Source: a bacterium
GTDB taxonomy: Bacteria > Zhuqueibacterota > Zhuqueibacteria > Zhuqueibacterales > Geothermadaptataceae
DNA: 40,961 nucleotides
Assembly: GCA_024275575.1 (NCBI GenBank)
Contig: JAJRYV010000007.1
Span: 1-40,961 of the forward strand
Reading direction: 5' to 3'
Shown: positions 15,784 to 24,286 of the stretch, piece after piece
Layout: each line of letters starts with the position of its first letter
Position numbering within the stretch: position 1 is the first letter of the stretch
Program-made: the position numbers and the translations under genes
Notes under the pieces: generated by a model
Told to the model about the DNA's origin: nothing
What the model saw: the letters and a program-made list of their open reading frames with translations, nothing else
Database searches by the model: none

Positions 15784-16977
15784 TTATTGCGTGATTTCCA
15801 TGTCCGTACTGTCCGACAAAACACCGTTTTCTTTTTTTTCGTTATGCAGACGCAGGCCGTTGGTGGGGGATATTTCACCGTTATGCGTCGTCTCATGATG
15901 CGTTTCAACAGCGCCGTTAAAACTAGTGCGGCAATGCAGGAGCTTGAGCTCCTGACAGGCCATTGAGATTTCCGTCCCGGCAGGGAAACGCAGGTACAAA
16001 GTTTTCAAAACCGGCATTTCGACACCGAGAATCAATTGCCCCTTGTAATTGCGGATGTCGAGACTTCGGCCGTCGAGTTTTAACGCCCGTACTAGCAGGT
16101 GAAAGAATTTACGCAAACCGGCAAATGACTCATCGGCAGATTTAACGATGATTTTTTGCCACATGACATGTGAAAAAGGCAGTACGAGAACCGGCTTATC
16201 CTGCAGCCTGGTGAAATATAAACAGGATTCGAACACGAGTTTATCAGCCGGTTTTTTCCAGCTCAAAATTCCGGGGTAACGGAATTCGAATTCCTGTTCG
16301 ATAGCACGGATTTCATTTTGAATTTGTTCGTTTATATCTGCCGCGCCGATCTGTGCAGCAGCTTTGATCCATTCTTTGCGCTTGTTCCACAAAAATGCGA
16401 TCTCCGAGTTTTGCGTGCAATCGATGCGAAACCGTGCCAGCAACTGAAGAAATTCCTGCCGTTGCTGGTCAATTGTGTTGGCCTCTTCGATCTCACGAGC
16501 AAAGCGCTCGTTATATTGTTGCCACATTTTCTGTTGCGATTGATCGAATTCCTCGACTAGCTTTTCGCGGCAGGTGAGCAGAGTCTCAACGAGTGGACGC
16601 GTCATTTCAATATTCTGCTCTTCCGCTTTGATGACTTGAATCTCCGTCTGCCGCTGATTTTCAATTGCACTGAGGGCCTTTCGCGCCTCCGCAATCTCAT
16701 GACTATAAGCCGCGATCAGGGAGACGATTTCTACGCGTGCCGCCTCCAATTCGCGTAATTCCCGCTGCTTGTCGCGGGCCAGTTGCGTACGCTCGGTAAG
16801 AATATTTAGTAAACTCGACTTATTTTCTTTTTGCCGGGAAAGCGTCTCCCGCACCTGGGCAATCCTGCGCTCGGCATTAGAACGCACTTTCAATAACCGT
16901 TTCAATTGATGCTCCAACACATTCATGGAGGTGTTGTACTCCGAACACATTTCATCAATTCTTTTTCTAATCATCAT
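15784..16977 (-). CDS. Unknown cytoplasmic coiled-coil protein
   Basis: About 397 residues if started at ATG 16977, which has AAAAGAGAGC in front. An upstream ATG (16998) and an unsupported TTG (17052) would lengthen it. Residues 1-210 are almost continuous coiled coil (heptads such as KRLLKVRSNAERRIAQV, QTEIQVIKAEEQNIEM). Residues 225-345 look like a compact domain (FRYPGILSWKKPADKLVFE, VLVLPFSHVMWQKIIVKSA, LYLRFPAGTEISMACQEL). The tail is polar. There is no signal peptide or transmembrane helix. I do not recognise the family. It lies divergent to the porin operon. Confidence 0.65.
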   Translation of the reverse strand: MMIRKRIDEMCSEYNTSMNVLEHQLKRLLKVRSNAERRIAQVRETLSRQKENKSSLLNILTERTQLARDKQRELRELEAARVEIVSLIAAYSHEIAEARKALSAIENQRQTEIQVIKAEEQNIEMTRPLVETLLTCREKLVEEFDQSQQKMWQQYNERFAREIEEANTIDQQRQEFLQLLARFRIDCTQNSEIAFLWNKRKEWIKAAAQIGAADINEQIQNEIRAIEQEFEFRYPGILSWKKPADKLVFESCLYFTRLQDKPVLVLPFSHVMWQKIIVKSADESFAGLRKFFHLLVRALKLDGRSLDIRNYKGQLILGVEMPVLKTLYLRFPAGTEISMACQELKLLHCRTSFNGAVETHHETTHNGEISPTNGLRLHNEKKENGVLSDSTDMEITQ

Positions 16978-17144
16978 GCTCTCTTTTAATTTTAACATCG
17001 GCCGTGCACCGCGCAATAACTTCCTGTTTGTGCTAACTGAAATACCGGCCAAGCAGGGATGCTGCAGATGGTTTTCAATTTAATCACAAAAATCGATAAA
17101 TCTGCTTGCGATCAAATTTTAAAAGAGATATATTAGCCGCCATT

Positions 17145-17204
17145 AATCATATATGAATAACGTATGATTCTTCTATAGATGATATGTTTTATTACTAAAT
17201 CATA
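17145..17204. promoter_or_regulatory. AATCATA half-sites before the porin gene, possible operator
   Basis: AATCATA at 17145-17151 and its exact complement TATGATT at 17163-17169 form an inverted repeat with an 11-bp spacer. A third AATCATA lies at 17198-17204, immediately before the ribosome site GGAG. The region is AT-rich and lies between divergent genes, where an operator would be expected. No regulator can be named. Confidence 0.4.
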
Positions 17205-17214
17205 TGGAGCCAGA

Positions 17215-18303
17215 ATGAAACACGAATTATGCCGACGGCTATCAAACCTTTTCCCGGTGCTCGTTTTCCTGTTCTGTTGTGCAGCCCCGACCAGTGCACA
17301 GGATGAATTTTTCGAGCCGTCTACGACCCTTGGGGGATATGGCGAACTGCATTATAATCTGGAAGACACAGACCAGAGTCCTGCTGAAAAAAAACTGGAT
17401 TTTCACCGCTTTGTTCTTTTTTATTCCCATAGCTGGACTGAAAAATGGTCTTTCAAAGCTGAAGTTGAGCTTGAGCATAATTTTGTCACCACAGGTAAAG
17501 GTGAGTTGGGGTTGGAACAGGCAGCCATCAATTACCGCCATTCTGAGGCATTCGGGTTTCAGGCTGGCGTCGTCCTGCCGTCTATTGGTTTATTGAACGA
17601 ATTGCACGAACCACCGGTATTTCTCAGTGTCGAGAGGCCGGATTATAGTAAATATATTATTCCCACAACCTGGGCGGGCAATGGTGTTTCACTGTTCGGC
17701 AAAAAGAACGGTTTTGATTACAAACTGACGGTCATGGAAGGATTGAACGCGGATGCGATCAGCAACGAGAGTGGCATCCGCGGTGCTCGGCTCAAAGGCT
17801 ATCAAGCTGATGCGCGTGAGCTGCTCTATACCGGTCGCCTGAATTACATTGCAATTCCCGGCTTTCTCACCGGATTGTCATTCACCAAAACAAAAGCGAT
17901 GGGAACAGTGCAAGATATCCCTCTCACGCTGATGGAATTCCACGGGCAGGTGCGTAAAAAAGGAATACACGCCAATTTTGAATGGGGCGGCATCGATTAT
18001 GACAAAGGCAGTTTGCAAAAATCGCGTGGTTTTTATTTCGATTTGGGCTACGATATGGCTGCAAAAACCGGATTTTCCGGCGCACTCATTCCCTGGTTTC
18101 GCTTCGCTGATTACAACACTGCGGCGAGTACCAGCGCCGGCGGCGATAGTGAAGAAGCGCAGCGCTACTCGAAATGGCTGATGGGTTTGACGCTAAAACC
18201 CATCGATGAAGTCGTTTTCAAAATTGAATACGGCTACCAAAAAAACGGCCTGACAGACAGAGAACAGAGATTATTTAATCTTGGCGCCGGTTATATGTTT
18301 TGA
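17215..18303 (+). CDS. Outer-membrane porin-like beta-barrel protein
   Basis: A 362-residue protein from ATG 17215 (GGAGCCAGA in front). It has a signal peptide (cleavage near TSAQ-DEFF) and alternating polar/aromatic strands throughout, ending in LFNLGAGYMF with a terminal Phe as outer-membrane barrels do. Strand pairs such as LGGYGELHYNLE and WSFKAEVELEHNFV resemble phosphate-selective or Opr-type porins. The start of the next gene lies 75 bp downstream, and a FMN-binding protein and a small membrane protein follow in order. The barrel may pass a substrate, or house an electron carrier, for those two redox-type partners. That link rests only on gene order. Confidence 0.8.
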   Translation: MKHELCRRLSNLFPVLVFLFCCAAPTSAQDEFFEPSTTLGGYGELHYNLEDTDQSPAEKKLDFHRFVLFYSHSWTEKWSFKAEVELEHNFVTTGKGELGLEQAAINYRHSEAFGFQAGVVLPSIGLLNELHEPPVFLSVERPDYSKYIIPTTWAGNGVSLFGKKNGFDYKLTVMEGLNADAISNESGIRGARLKGYQADARELLYTGRLNYIAIPGFLTGLSFTKTKAMGTVQDIPLTLMEFHGQVRKKGIHANFEWGGIDYDKGSLQKSRGFYFDLGYDMAAKTGFSGALIPWFRFADYNTAASTSAGGDSEEAQRYSKWLMGLTLKPIDEVVFKIEYGYQKNGLTDREQRLFNLGAGYMF

Positions 18304-18377
18304 TTTTCGCCGTTGAGCGGGTTTTCCCGCTCCCGGCAATTCAGCAAATTTTCAGCTTAAAACCGAAAAAACAGCTT

Positions 18378-18941
18378 ATGAAAATTTTACAGATAATCCT
18401 GCTCTTCCTTGCAAGCATCGCCTACGCAGGAGGTATTAAATCCAGTGCTGAGGTGAAAATTCGATCGCAATTCGATGTTAAAGCCAAACTGATTTTTAAG
18501 AAATACACGATTCCTGCAGATAAAAAATCTGCAATCGAAAAACGATGCCGGCAAAGATTTTACCGCGGCAAGGTTTACGTGTGGGAAATTCGTTTTGAAA
18601 ATGCCCCTCCATCGATTGCCGTGCTCGATAATGTGCCGGGAAAAGCAATGCCCATCACTTTTATGGTCATTTTTGATTGGGACGGCGCTGTCCGCTTTGT
18701 GGACATCATCAAATATCGCGAATCTATCGGGGGGGCTGTTGCCAACCGCAGGTGGTTGCGGCAATTTGAGGGCTGGAGAGCAGCATCGCAGGAATTGCTG
18801 AAAAACAAAATCGATGGTCTGAGCGGGGCGACTATTTCCGCCAATTCGATTATTGCCGGGGTGCAAAAACTGGCGCTGCTTTTTCCGGAAATTAAAAAAG
18901 AAATCGATAACGCCAACTTCAGCACACAGGTCACAGAGTGA
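18378..18941 (+). CDS. Exported FMN-binding domain protein
   Basis: A 187-residue protein starting at ATG 18378, where a signal peptide begins (MKILQIILLFLASIAYAGG). An upstream TTG would place 26 extra residues before it. The C-terminal domain (about 95-180) matches FMN_bind, as in NqrC/RnfG. IDGLSGATISANSI contains the S-G-A-T motif whose threonine takes FMN covalently through a phosphoester when an ApbE-type flavin transferase is present. It probably carries electrons in the periplasm. The downstream membrane protein begins at GTG inside its stop (GTGA overlap), which suggests the two act together. Confidence 0.87.
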   Translation: MKILQIILLFLASIAYAGGIKSSAEVKIRSQFDVKAKLIFKKYTIPADKKSAIEKRCRQRFYRGKVYVWEIRFENAPPSIAVLDNVPGKAMPITFMVIFDWDGAVRFVDIIKYRESIGGAVANRRWLRQFEGWRAASQELLKNKIDGLSGATISANSIIAGVQKLALLFPEIKKEIDNANFSTQVTE

Positions 18942-19435
18942 GATTATATCAATTGCCCGCAACGGCAAAAAAAACTATTCTGGCATTTTTACTCTTGCTA
19001 ACAAGCGGGGTTCTCTTTGGCTTTGGATTTTTTATGACCTCCATCGGCACCAGCAGCGCGGCGACGGTGATCCATTACGCCGGTGATGCGGTCAATCCCG
19101 ATGAGTTCGATTTTGCAGAGAACCTGCCCAAGCCGTTGCCGGAAATGTTTATCACCACGCACAATCATTTGCTCGGATTCGCTTTTATTTTTGCACCGCT
19201 GTGTTTGTTGTTTTATTTCAATTCCATCATTACGGGTCTGTTGAAAACGCTTTTGCTGGTGGAGCCGTTCATCTCGGTGCTCATCACTTTTCTTTCCATC
19301 TGGGGCATTCGTTTCCTCAGCCCTGCTTTTGTGATCGTCACGATAATAGCGGGAGCACTGACTTACATCGCTTATTTCCTGCTCACCGGAACGATTGCAT
19401 TTGAATTACTATTCAAAAAAGAACGAAGTCGCTAA
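18938..19435 (+). CDS. Small four-helix membrane protein, possible haem-b or quinone partner
   Basis: A 165-residue protein translated from GTG 18938, overlapping the FMN-binding gene by 4 bp. It has four hydrophobic segments at about 12-32, 70-90, 93-117 and 120-145. Two histidines in ITTHNHLLGFAFIF at the start of helix 2 could bind haem, as in small cytochrome-b-like anchors, but no second clear ligand pair is visible. I do not recognise a named family. The tight coupling points to a membrane anchor or electron donor for the exported flavoprotein. Its stop overlaps the convergent SpoIID-like gene by 3-4 bp. Confidence 0.75.
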   Translation: MRLYQLPATAKKTILAFLLLLTSGVLFGFGFFMTSIGTSSAATVIHYAGDAVNPDEFDFAENLPKPLPEMFITTHNHLLGFAFIFAPLCLLFYFNSIITGLLKTLLLVEPFISVLITFLSIWGIRFLSPAFVIVTIIAGALTYIAYFLLTGTIAFELLFKKERSR

Positions 19436-20775
19436 TACAATTTAACAAGTTGTGAGCCGGGGTAATAATGGGCGATAATCTGTTCACATGAATATTTTTT
19501 GAGCGCCATGCCCAGCGCCCCGATCTGGCAAAGGCCGACGCCGTGCCCCCAGCCGGCGCCGCGAATGATAAATTTCTCCGGCACAGGCGCTTCTGTCGGC
19601 AGATGATCGATAACAAACGCTGCGCTGTAGAGAAATTTTTTATGCAGCACAGCACGAATAGCGACATCACCGGAAACGATGCGTTCCATTTCATGCCCGC
19701 ACTCATCAACGTAATGAATACCGATTGCCTGCACTCGCCCGGAGCCGCCGCGTTTGCGCGGTAAAATCCTGTGGATTTGTACGGCGCCGAGGGAAAGCGT
19801 TTCGTTTAAAGTTTCGCAGAGCTCATTTTGGCTGAACTCAAATTGCCAGCGATAGTACCTGCCTTTCTCATCGACGCTGCCGAGATACTGCACCAGCTCG
19901 TCTTCTGCAATGGTTTTCGGACTGCAAAAACTTTCAGGCTGAGCATGCAGCCATTTTCGCATAGCCTGTTCCTCCGTCAAATCACCGGCCGGCTCAGATA
20001 TTTCCCCTTGCCAGTCGCGTTTAATCTGCAGATAGCTGCGCTTTTCGTCTCCCCAGATAGTTTCAAACGATTCCATCATGCCACCGCAACTTTTTGAATA
20101 GCGCGCATCACAAATCTCTTGCTGAGCCATTGCGACATTGCCCCAGGTATTTTGTGCTCCGGCGATGCTCTGCTGCGTCAGGAAATTGGTGCCCTGATAG
20201 CGCTGGCAACAATCATCATTGCAGACGTCCATGCCGAGATGGCGATGTTTTTTTTCGATATTGGCGAGCATCCATGAGCGGGCGGCAATGGTCTGCGCTT
20301 CGATCAGAGCGGGCGGGCAGGCAGCGCCCATCTCCGAGGTGGCGACACACATTAAATAGATTTCGAATGGCAGATGATTGATGAGAACGAGAACGCCGCC
20401 AACGGCTTTAACCTCGATTTTTCCCAGCAGATAAACCGGAATTTTTTTACGCCAGTGGAAATCGCGCCCGGCGATGACGTCGTGCACACAGATGCCGGAT
20501 TTTGCTGCAATATGGTCTACCGGCGTGTGCTCGATGCGAAAGGATTGTGCTTTTATAAATGCAGCAGAGGGCAGATCGAGGCGAACATCTTCACCGTCGA
20601 CTTTAAATCTGAAATGGCTCAGATCTGCCGCTATTTCGATTTCCTCATCACCGGCAAAGAAACGACAATCATCTGGTGAAATATCAACAGTCAAGTTAGA
20701 GTAGCCATCCTGCGGCAGCACGATGCCGACACTCAGTTCGGGTTCAGATTGAGGGATTTGATCAATTTCCAGCAT
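19432..20775 (-). CDS. SpoIID/LytB-domain protein (peptidoglycan lytic transglycosylase type)
   Basis: About 447 residues. ATG 20775 is preferred over ATG 20781, because AAAGGA abuts 20781 directly but sits six bases before 20775. The SpoIID domain shows the pattern INHLPFEIYLMCVATSEMG with the catalytic-type Glu, then EAQTIAARSWMLANI, CCQRYQG, ARYSKSCGG, and the end motif GWGHGVGLCQIGALGMA with IIAHYYPG. SpoIID enzymes cut glycan strands lacking stem peptides. No signal peptide is obvious at the N-terminus, which is unusual for a wall enzyme. Extra cysteines (VCNDDCCQRY) may bind metal. Its stop overlaps the convergent membrane-protein gene. Confidence 0.9.
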   Translation of the reverse strand: MLEIDQIPQSEPELSVGIVLPQDGYSNLTVDISPDDCRFFAGDEEIEIAADLSHFRFKVDGEDVRLDLPSAAFIKAQSFRIEHTPVDHIAAKSGICVHDVIAGRDFHWRKKIPVYLLGKIEVKAVGGVLVLINHLPFEIYLMCVATSEMGAACPPALIEAQTIAARSWMLANIEKKHRHLGMDVCNDDCCQRYQGTNFLTQQSIAGAQNTWGNVAMAQQEICDARYSKSCGGMMESFETIWGDEKRSYLQIKRDWQGEISEPAGDLTEEQAMRKWLHAQPESFCSPKTIAEDELVQYLGSVDEKGRYYRWQFEFSQNELCETLNETLSLGAVQIHRILPRKRGGSGRVQAIGIHYVDECGHEMERIVSGDVAIRAVLHKKFLYSAAFVIDHLPTEAPVPEKFIIRGAGWGHGVGLCQIGALGMALKKYSCEQIIAHYYPGSQLVKLY

Positions 20776-20816
20776 AAACATTCCTTTATGAATTGAAACC
20801 TGTTTTTCCCTGGTGG

Positions 20817-20849
20817 CCGGGAGGCTCAGGCAAGCGCCCCCGGAAGCCT
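20817..20849. ncRNA. Possible H-type pseudoknot in the gap between SpoIID-like and small-protein genes
   Basis: A GC-rich island in an AT-rich gap holds two interleaved perfect 5-bp helices: CCGGG 20817-20821 with CCCGG 20839-20843, and AGGCT 20822-20826 with AGCCT 20845-20849. The geometry works on either strand. On minus it lies in the 5' untranslated region of the SpoIID-like gene, about 40 bases before its start. On plus it is 83 bases before the small ORF. It matches no riboswitch class I know. Chance pairing in a GC-rich patch is a real alternative. Confidence 0.3.
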
Positions 20850-20931
20850 TTAAAATAATTCCGCTTCGTCACTTTACTTATTAATTCTTGCGGGCAGCCG
20901 ATCAATAAAGCTAATTAAAAAAGGAGGACCG

Positions 20932-21108
20932 ATGAATGCCGTTTCCGCAGTACAGCAAAGCTTCCAGCAAATGGCGAATTTGCTACAGGTTATTGCAACC
21001 GAACCCTTCAACGTAGCAGAAAAAATCGCCAAAACCAATATCGAAATGCAGATCGATGGCCCGGTGAAAGAGCCTTTTAAGGGCGAACAAATCGATATTA
21101 CAGCGTGA
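20932..21108 (+). CDS. Small unknown protein of 58 residues
   Basis: ATG 20932 has a strong ribosome site (AAAAAGGAGGACCG). The frame reads MNAVSAVQQSFQQMANLLQV, continues with NVAEKIAKTNIEMQID, and ends in DITA before TGA 21106-21108. It is polar and helical, with no signal peptide. Size and pattern faintly recall small YjfB-like motility proteins, but I would not assign that. It is followed by another small gene at 21165, possibly in the same transcript. Confidence 0.6.
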   Translation: MNAVSAVQQSFQQMANLLQVIATEPFNVAEKIAKTNIEMQIDGPVKEPFKGEQIDITA

Positions 21109-21164
21109 CCTGAAGTTTGCATTGCAGATCAGATACTTTTAACCAATTCACTCAGGATAAGATC

Positions 21165-21401
21165 ATGTGGATCAAAGCACGCGATAGTAAACTCATCAAT
21201 TTAAAGCAGATCGAATCGATTGAACTTGTGCAGAATAGCGGTGTTGATGCCGGAATGGCGATCGTCGCTGTGGCGCCGGGGCAACAACTCAAAACAGGGG
21301 AGAATTACGTCATTTTCACAGGTTCTCCGAGTGATTGCGAAATCACACTTGCAGAAATTGAAGCAGGCATCGTTGGTAAAATCGACTTTCTCGAGCTTTA
21401 A
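21165..21401 (+). CDS. Small unknown protein of 78 residues
   Basis: ATG 21165 is preceded by AGGATAAGATC. The product begins MWIKARDSKLINLKQIESIE and ends GKIDFLEL. The pattern of short strands (WIKARDSKLIN, GMAIVAVAPG, NYVIFTGSP) suggests a small beta-rich cytoplasmic domain. The family is not recognised. It lies 56 bp after the 58-residue gene and convergent to the DUF3820 gene. Confidence 0.6.
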   Translation: MWIKARDSKLINLKQIESIELVQNSGVDAGMAIVAVAPGQQLKTGENYVIFTGSPSDCEITLAEIEAGIVGKIDFLEL

Positions 21402-21423
21402 TCAGCGGCAGAGGAAACAAAAA

Positions 21424-21663
21424 CTACCTCGATTGATCATGCCGGTGCGGCCGTAGCGGCTCCAGAAGTTCATGCAGCCCATTTTGCCTGATCTCATGCA
21501 TCGTGCTCAACAGCATACCCAACTCTCCCGCAGGAAATCCCACACGACAAAACCATTCCAGATAGGATGTCGGTAGTTGGCAAATAAGGCGTCCCTGATA
21601 CTTGCCAAACGGCATTGGCACCCGCACAAGTTTTTCGAGAATTTGGGGATCCATTTCATCCAT
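21424..21663 (-). CDS. DUF3820 family small protein
   Basis: A 79-residue protein with the characteristic core VPMPFGKYQGRLICQLP, then YLEWFCRVGFPAGELG and MLLSTMHEIRQNGLHELLEP. These match the DUF3820 family (sometimes annotated as a putative quorum-sensing-regulated virulence factor). Its biochemical role is unknown. The ribosome site before ATG 21663 is weak. It is divergent from the methyltransferase gene. Confidence 0.85.
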   Translation of the reverse strand: MDEMDPQILEKLVRVPMPFGKYQGRLICQLPTSYLEWFCRVGFPAGELGMLLSTMHEIRQNGLHELLEPLRPHRHDQSR

Positions 21664-21810
21664 ATTTTACCGTCTGGCGCAACCCGCTCCGTACGCTTGC
21701 CTCAGTCGATGATTTTTATTTTTTTATTTGTTGGGAAGCATAGATTTAGTATTTTTTCAAATTCAGCCAACCACAGGCTTGCATATTTTTATAGAATCAG
21801 AAAGGACTCA

Positions 21811-22533
21811 ATGCGAAGAAAAATTGCGCGCGCCCGGATAATGGTAAAACGTTCCATCAGCCGAGTCCATGTCAATCAGGCTATTCTCGACCTTGGCCGC
21901 CTGCCGCAGCATCGTACAACAAAAGCACGTGTCAAACGGATCAAAAGTTCACAAGCAAAAAAGTATGCGATTTTCTTGCGTGAGCTGGTTTCGAATCCAC
22001 GCGGAGTTGGAGCCGCCTGTCCGAGTTCCAAAGGGCTGGCGAAAACCATGGCTTCCTACATTCCCTTAAATGACGATGGGTATATCATCGAACTGGGTGC
22101 CGGAACCGGTGTTGTCACCTCGGCCATTCTCGAGCGTGGTATCGATCCCTCGCGGCTCGTTGTCGTAGAAATCTCTGAAAAGCTGGTCAACTATCTTCGC
22201 AAGCAGTTCCCGCAAATTCAGGTTGTGCACGGCAGTGCTGCTGTTTTAAAAGAACATTTGAAATTTACCCTCGGGGAGGAAAGCCACCATATTTCAACCG
22301 TCATTTCCAGCCTGCCGATGCGTTCCCTGCCCGGTGATCTGGTGGAGAGCATCAATCAACAGCTCAATGAAATCATACCACAAAATGGACGACTCATCCA
22401 TTTTACTTATGCGCTGAAACCGACGTCCCAGAGTTATTCATCCTGTTTTCAAAAAGTCAATTCCAAGATTCGCTGGGCGAATTTGCCGCCTGCCCGGGTT
22501 GAAGTCTACCATCGCTCGGCGGCACACTGTTGA
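21811..22533 (+). CDS. SAM-dependent methyltransferase, phospholipid N-methyltransferase-like
   Basis: A 240-residue protein from ATG 21811 (AAAGGACTCA in front). The open frame reaches further upstream but without a start signal. After a basic N-terminus, FLRELVSNPRGVGAACPSS is the family signature of PmtA/COG3963-type enzymes. Then IIELGAGTGVVTSAIL is SAM-binding motif I, LVVVEISEKL motif II and VISSLPMRSLP motif IV. It may methylate phosphatidylethanolamine or another amine-bearing substrate at the inner membrane. Its neighbours do not narrow the substrate. Confidence 0.85.
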   Translation: MRRKIARARIMVKRSISRVHVNQAILDLGRLPQHRTTKARVKRIKSSQAKKYAIFLRELVSNPRGVGAACPSSKGLAKTMASYIPLNDDGYIIELGAGTGVVTSAILERGIDPSRLVVVEISEKLVNYLRKQFPQIQVVHGSAAVLKEHLKFTLGEESHHISTVISSLPMRSLPGDLVESINQQLNEIIPQNGRLIHFTYALKPTSQSYSSCFQKVNSKIRWANLPPARVEVYHRSAAHC

Positions 22534-22537
22534 TTTA

Positions 22538-23734
22538 TTAATTATCGGATTCATCCAGCACCCGGCGGAAGAGCTCCCACGCTTCGATCGTTAGCTTTTC
22601 CAACGCTCTGCACTGGCTTTTAATCACCGCATCGTTTTCCATGAGAACTTGCATCTGCTGTTTGCGCAACTGCAGGTCAAACGGTGCGGCAATATGTTTG
22701 ACATGCCCCTTTCCCAGCTGCACGCCCACATCGTAGACGATTTCACGCAGCACTTCCACATTTTCAAAAGATTTGTCGATATCGACTTCCTTATAATTAT
22801 CAACCCAGGAATGCACCCAGAAATTTTTATCGTGGTAGAAAAAATATCCAAGATGATTGAACGGGGTATAAGCGATTCGTGCCTGACCCAGCAGGACACG
22901 AAAAGGGTCGACTTTGTTGCCCGCGTTGATGCAGGGAATGCCGCTGATATCCCGCACTTCTTTGAGTTCGAGAACAACATCATCGATGGCTGCATCGGTT
23001 TTGCCGCGAACGCGCATGACGAATTTCATGTCCAGCGCACTGCCGATTCCCATGCGTAAATAACCCAGATCGATGACGCGAAAGTATTCTTCTGTCTTTT
23101 GCGGGTCTTCCGCCAGCATCATCCGGATATAAGGTTTAATTGCATTGATCAAAGCGGACTTTTCGTTTTCCGGCATGGGTTCGATAATTGAAGCCACCCA
23201 TTTAAAATAACGGTCACGATCGATCGTAAATTTCGCCCGTTTCTGCGCTGCCCAGGCCGGTTCTCTCACCTCCAGTGCAGGGTTATCACAAGCCATACGA
23301 TAGCCTTTGAGAAATACGTTTAGCAGGTTATCGCTTTCATTTTCCCAACCGAGCTGGCGGCAGGCGAGACGCAACGAAACACCAAACCGCGTGATGTCGA
23401 TCAGCCCGGGGCCGGTGCTGGAATCGTCAAAATCAGTCAACCCGCGACCGAGATCAGTAACAGCATACTGTTCGATATGGGCGTCGCCATGCAAATTTAA
23501 CGACGGGCTGGAGATGAGAATCGGCGCAAAACGCTTGCACACCTCGGTGCTAAAGGCAATATTGATGAAGCGGAAATAACCATGTGCACTGTTTTTTACC
23601 CGTTGCAGTAATTGTGGATTACTGGAAAAATCATGCGTTTTTTTTGCGACCAGCAAAGGATTATCCGCAGCGACAAGATATGACTGTGACAAAATCAGGG
23701 CGAAAACGACAATCGGTTTTATACAGCTTTTCAT
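22538..23734 (-). CDS. Exported DUF2252 family protein
   Basis: A 398-residue protein started at ATG 23734, where GGAGGAAGA precedes a signal peptide (MKSCIKPIVVFALILSQSYL). The core NLHGDAHIEQYA and LTDFDDSSTGPGLIDITRF is typical of DUF2252. These resemble the catalytic loop and DFG-like metal site of kinase-fold phosphotransferases (HGD...DFDD). Most DUF2252 proteins are cytoplasmic, so export is notable. It lies 70 bp after the REC gene on the same strand and may belong to that operon. Substrate unknown. Confidence 0.85.
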   Translation of the reverse strand: MKSCIKPIVVFALILSQSYLVAADNPLLVAKKTHDFSSNPQLLQRVKNSAHGYFRFINIAFSTEVCKRFAPILISSPSLNLHGDAHIEQYAVTDLGRGLTDFDDSSTGPGLIDITRFGVSLRLACRQLGWENESDNLLNVFLKGYRMACDNPALEVREPAWAAQKRAKFTIDRDRYFKWVASIIEPMPENEKSALINAIKPYIRMMLAEDPQKTEEYFRVIDLGYLRMGIGSALDMKFVMRVRGKTDAAIDDVVLELKEVRDISGIPCINAGNKVDPFRVLLGQARIAYTPFNHLGYFFYHDKNFWVHSWVDNYKEVDIDKSFENVEVLREIVYDVGVQLGKGHVKHIAAPFDLQLRKQQMQVLMENDAVIKSQCRALEKLTIEAWELFRRVLDESDN

Positions 23735-23803
23735 TCTTCCTCCATTGACATCATATAAATATCGAGACCGGGCCAGGCCTGAGCGCTCCATCACTTTCAA
23801 ATG

Positions 23804-24286
23804 TCAAACAAATGTTTTTAAAATATCAATTTGCAGGCCTTGCAGCTCATCGTAGGCTTTGTTGATCTCGCTGATTTTTTCCTGCAGGCGCTGCATTAAT
23901 TTTTTCTTTTCCAGGCCGTTGCGCACGATGAGGCGAATGTCCTCATTATCCCAGGGTTTTTCGATATACTGGAATAAGCCCACCTCATTAATGGCTTTGA
24001 TAGCATTTTCTTTATCCGCATATCCGGTGAGAATGATACGCGGAACTTCCGGTTTGAGCTCGCGCACCTTTGTCAGAAAAGTAATGCCGTCCATTTCCGG
24101 CATCAAATAATCAGAGATGACCAGGTCGACATCATTTTTTTCAATGAATTTGAGCGCTTCGGCCGCCCGCGTAAAAACTTCGATGCGATAATCGGTTTCC
24201 AGCATAAAAAATGAGCTCAGGCTGGTCAGTACCATTTCTTCATCGTCGACCAATACGATGGTCTCATGTTGTGTATCATTTTGCAT
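23804..24286 (-). CDS. Response regulator receiver protein with C-terminal coiled coil
   Basis: A 160-residue protein from ATG 24286 (CAGGAGATACGG in front). The receiver domain has VLVDDEEMV (acidic pair), the phospho-acceptor in LVISDYLMPEMDG, RIILTGYADKENA and the lysine in QYIEKPWDN. A short coiled coil (KKKLMQRLQEKISEINKAYDE) follows and there is no output domain. It overlaps the upstream REC-PP2C gene by 11 bp. Its receiver is very close to that protein's receiver, for example GLFQYIEKPWDN in both, which suggests a local duplication. Confidence 0.9.
   Translation of the reverse strand: MQNDTQHETIVLVDDEEMVLTSLSSFFMLETDYRIEVFTRAAEALKFIEKNDVDLVISDYLMPEMDGITFLTKVRELKPEVPRIILTGYADKENAIKAINEVGLFQYIEKPWDNEDIRLIVRNGLEKKKLMQRLQEKISEINKAYDELQGLQIDILKTFV

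Noticed and set aside
16978-17052. Longer start (TTG 17052) for the coiled-coil protein
   Set aside because: No ribosome site precedes it, and the added residues show no coiled-coil or domain character.
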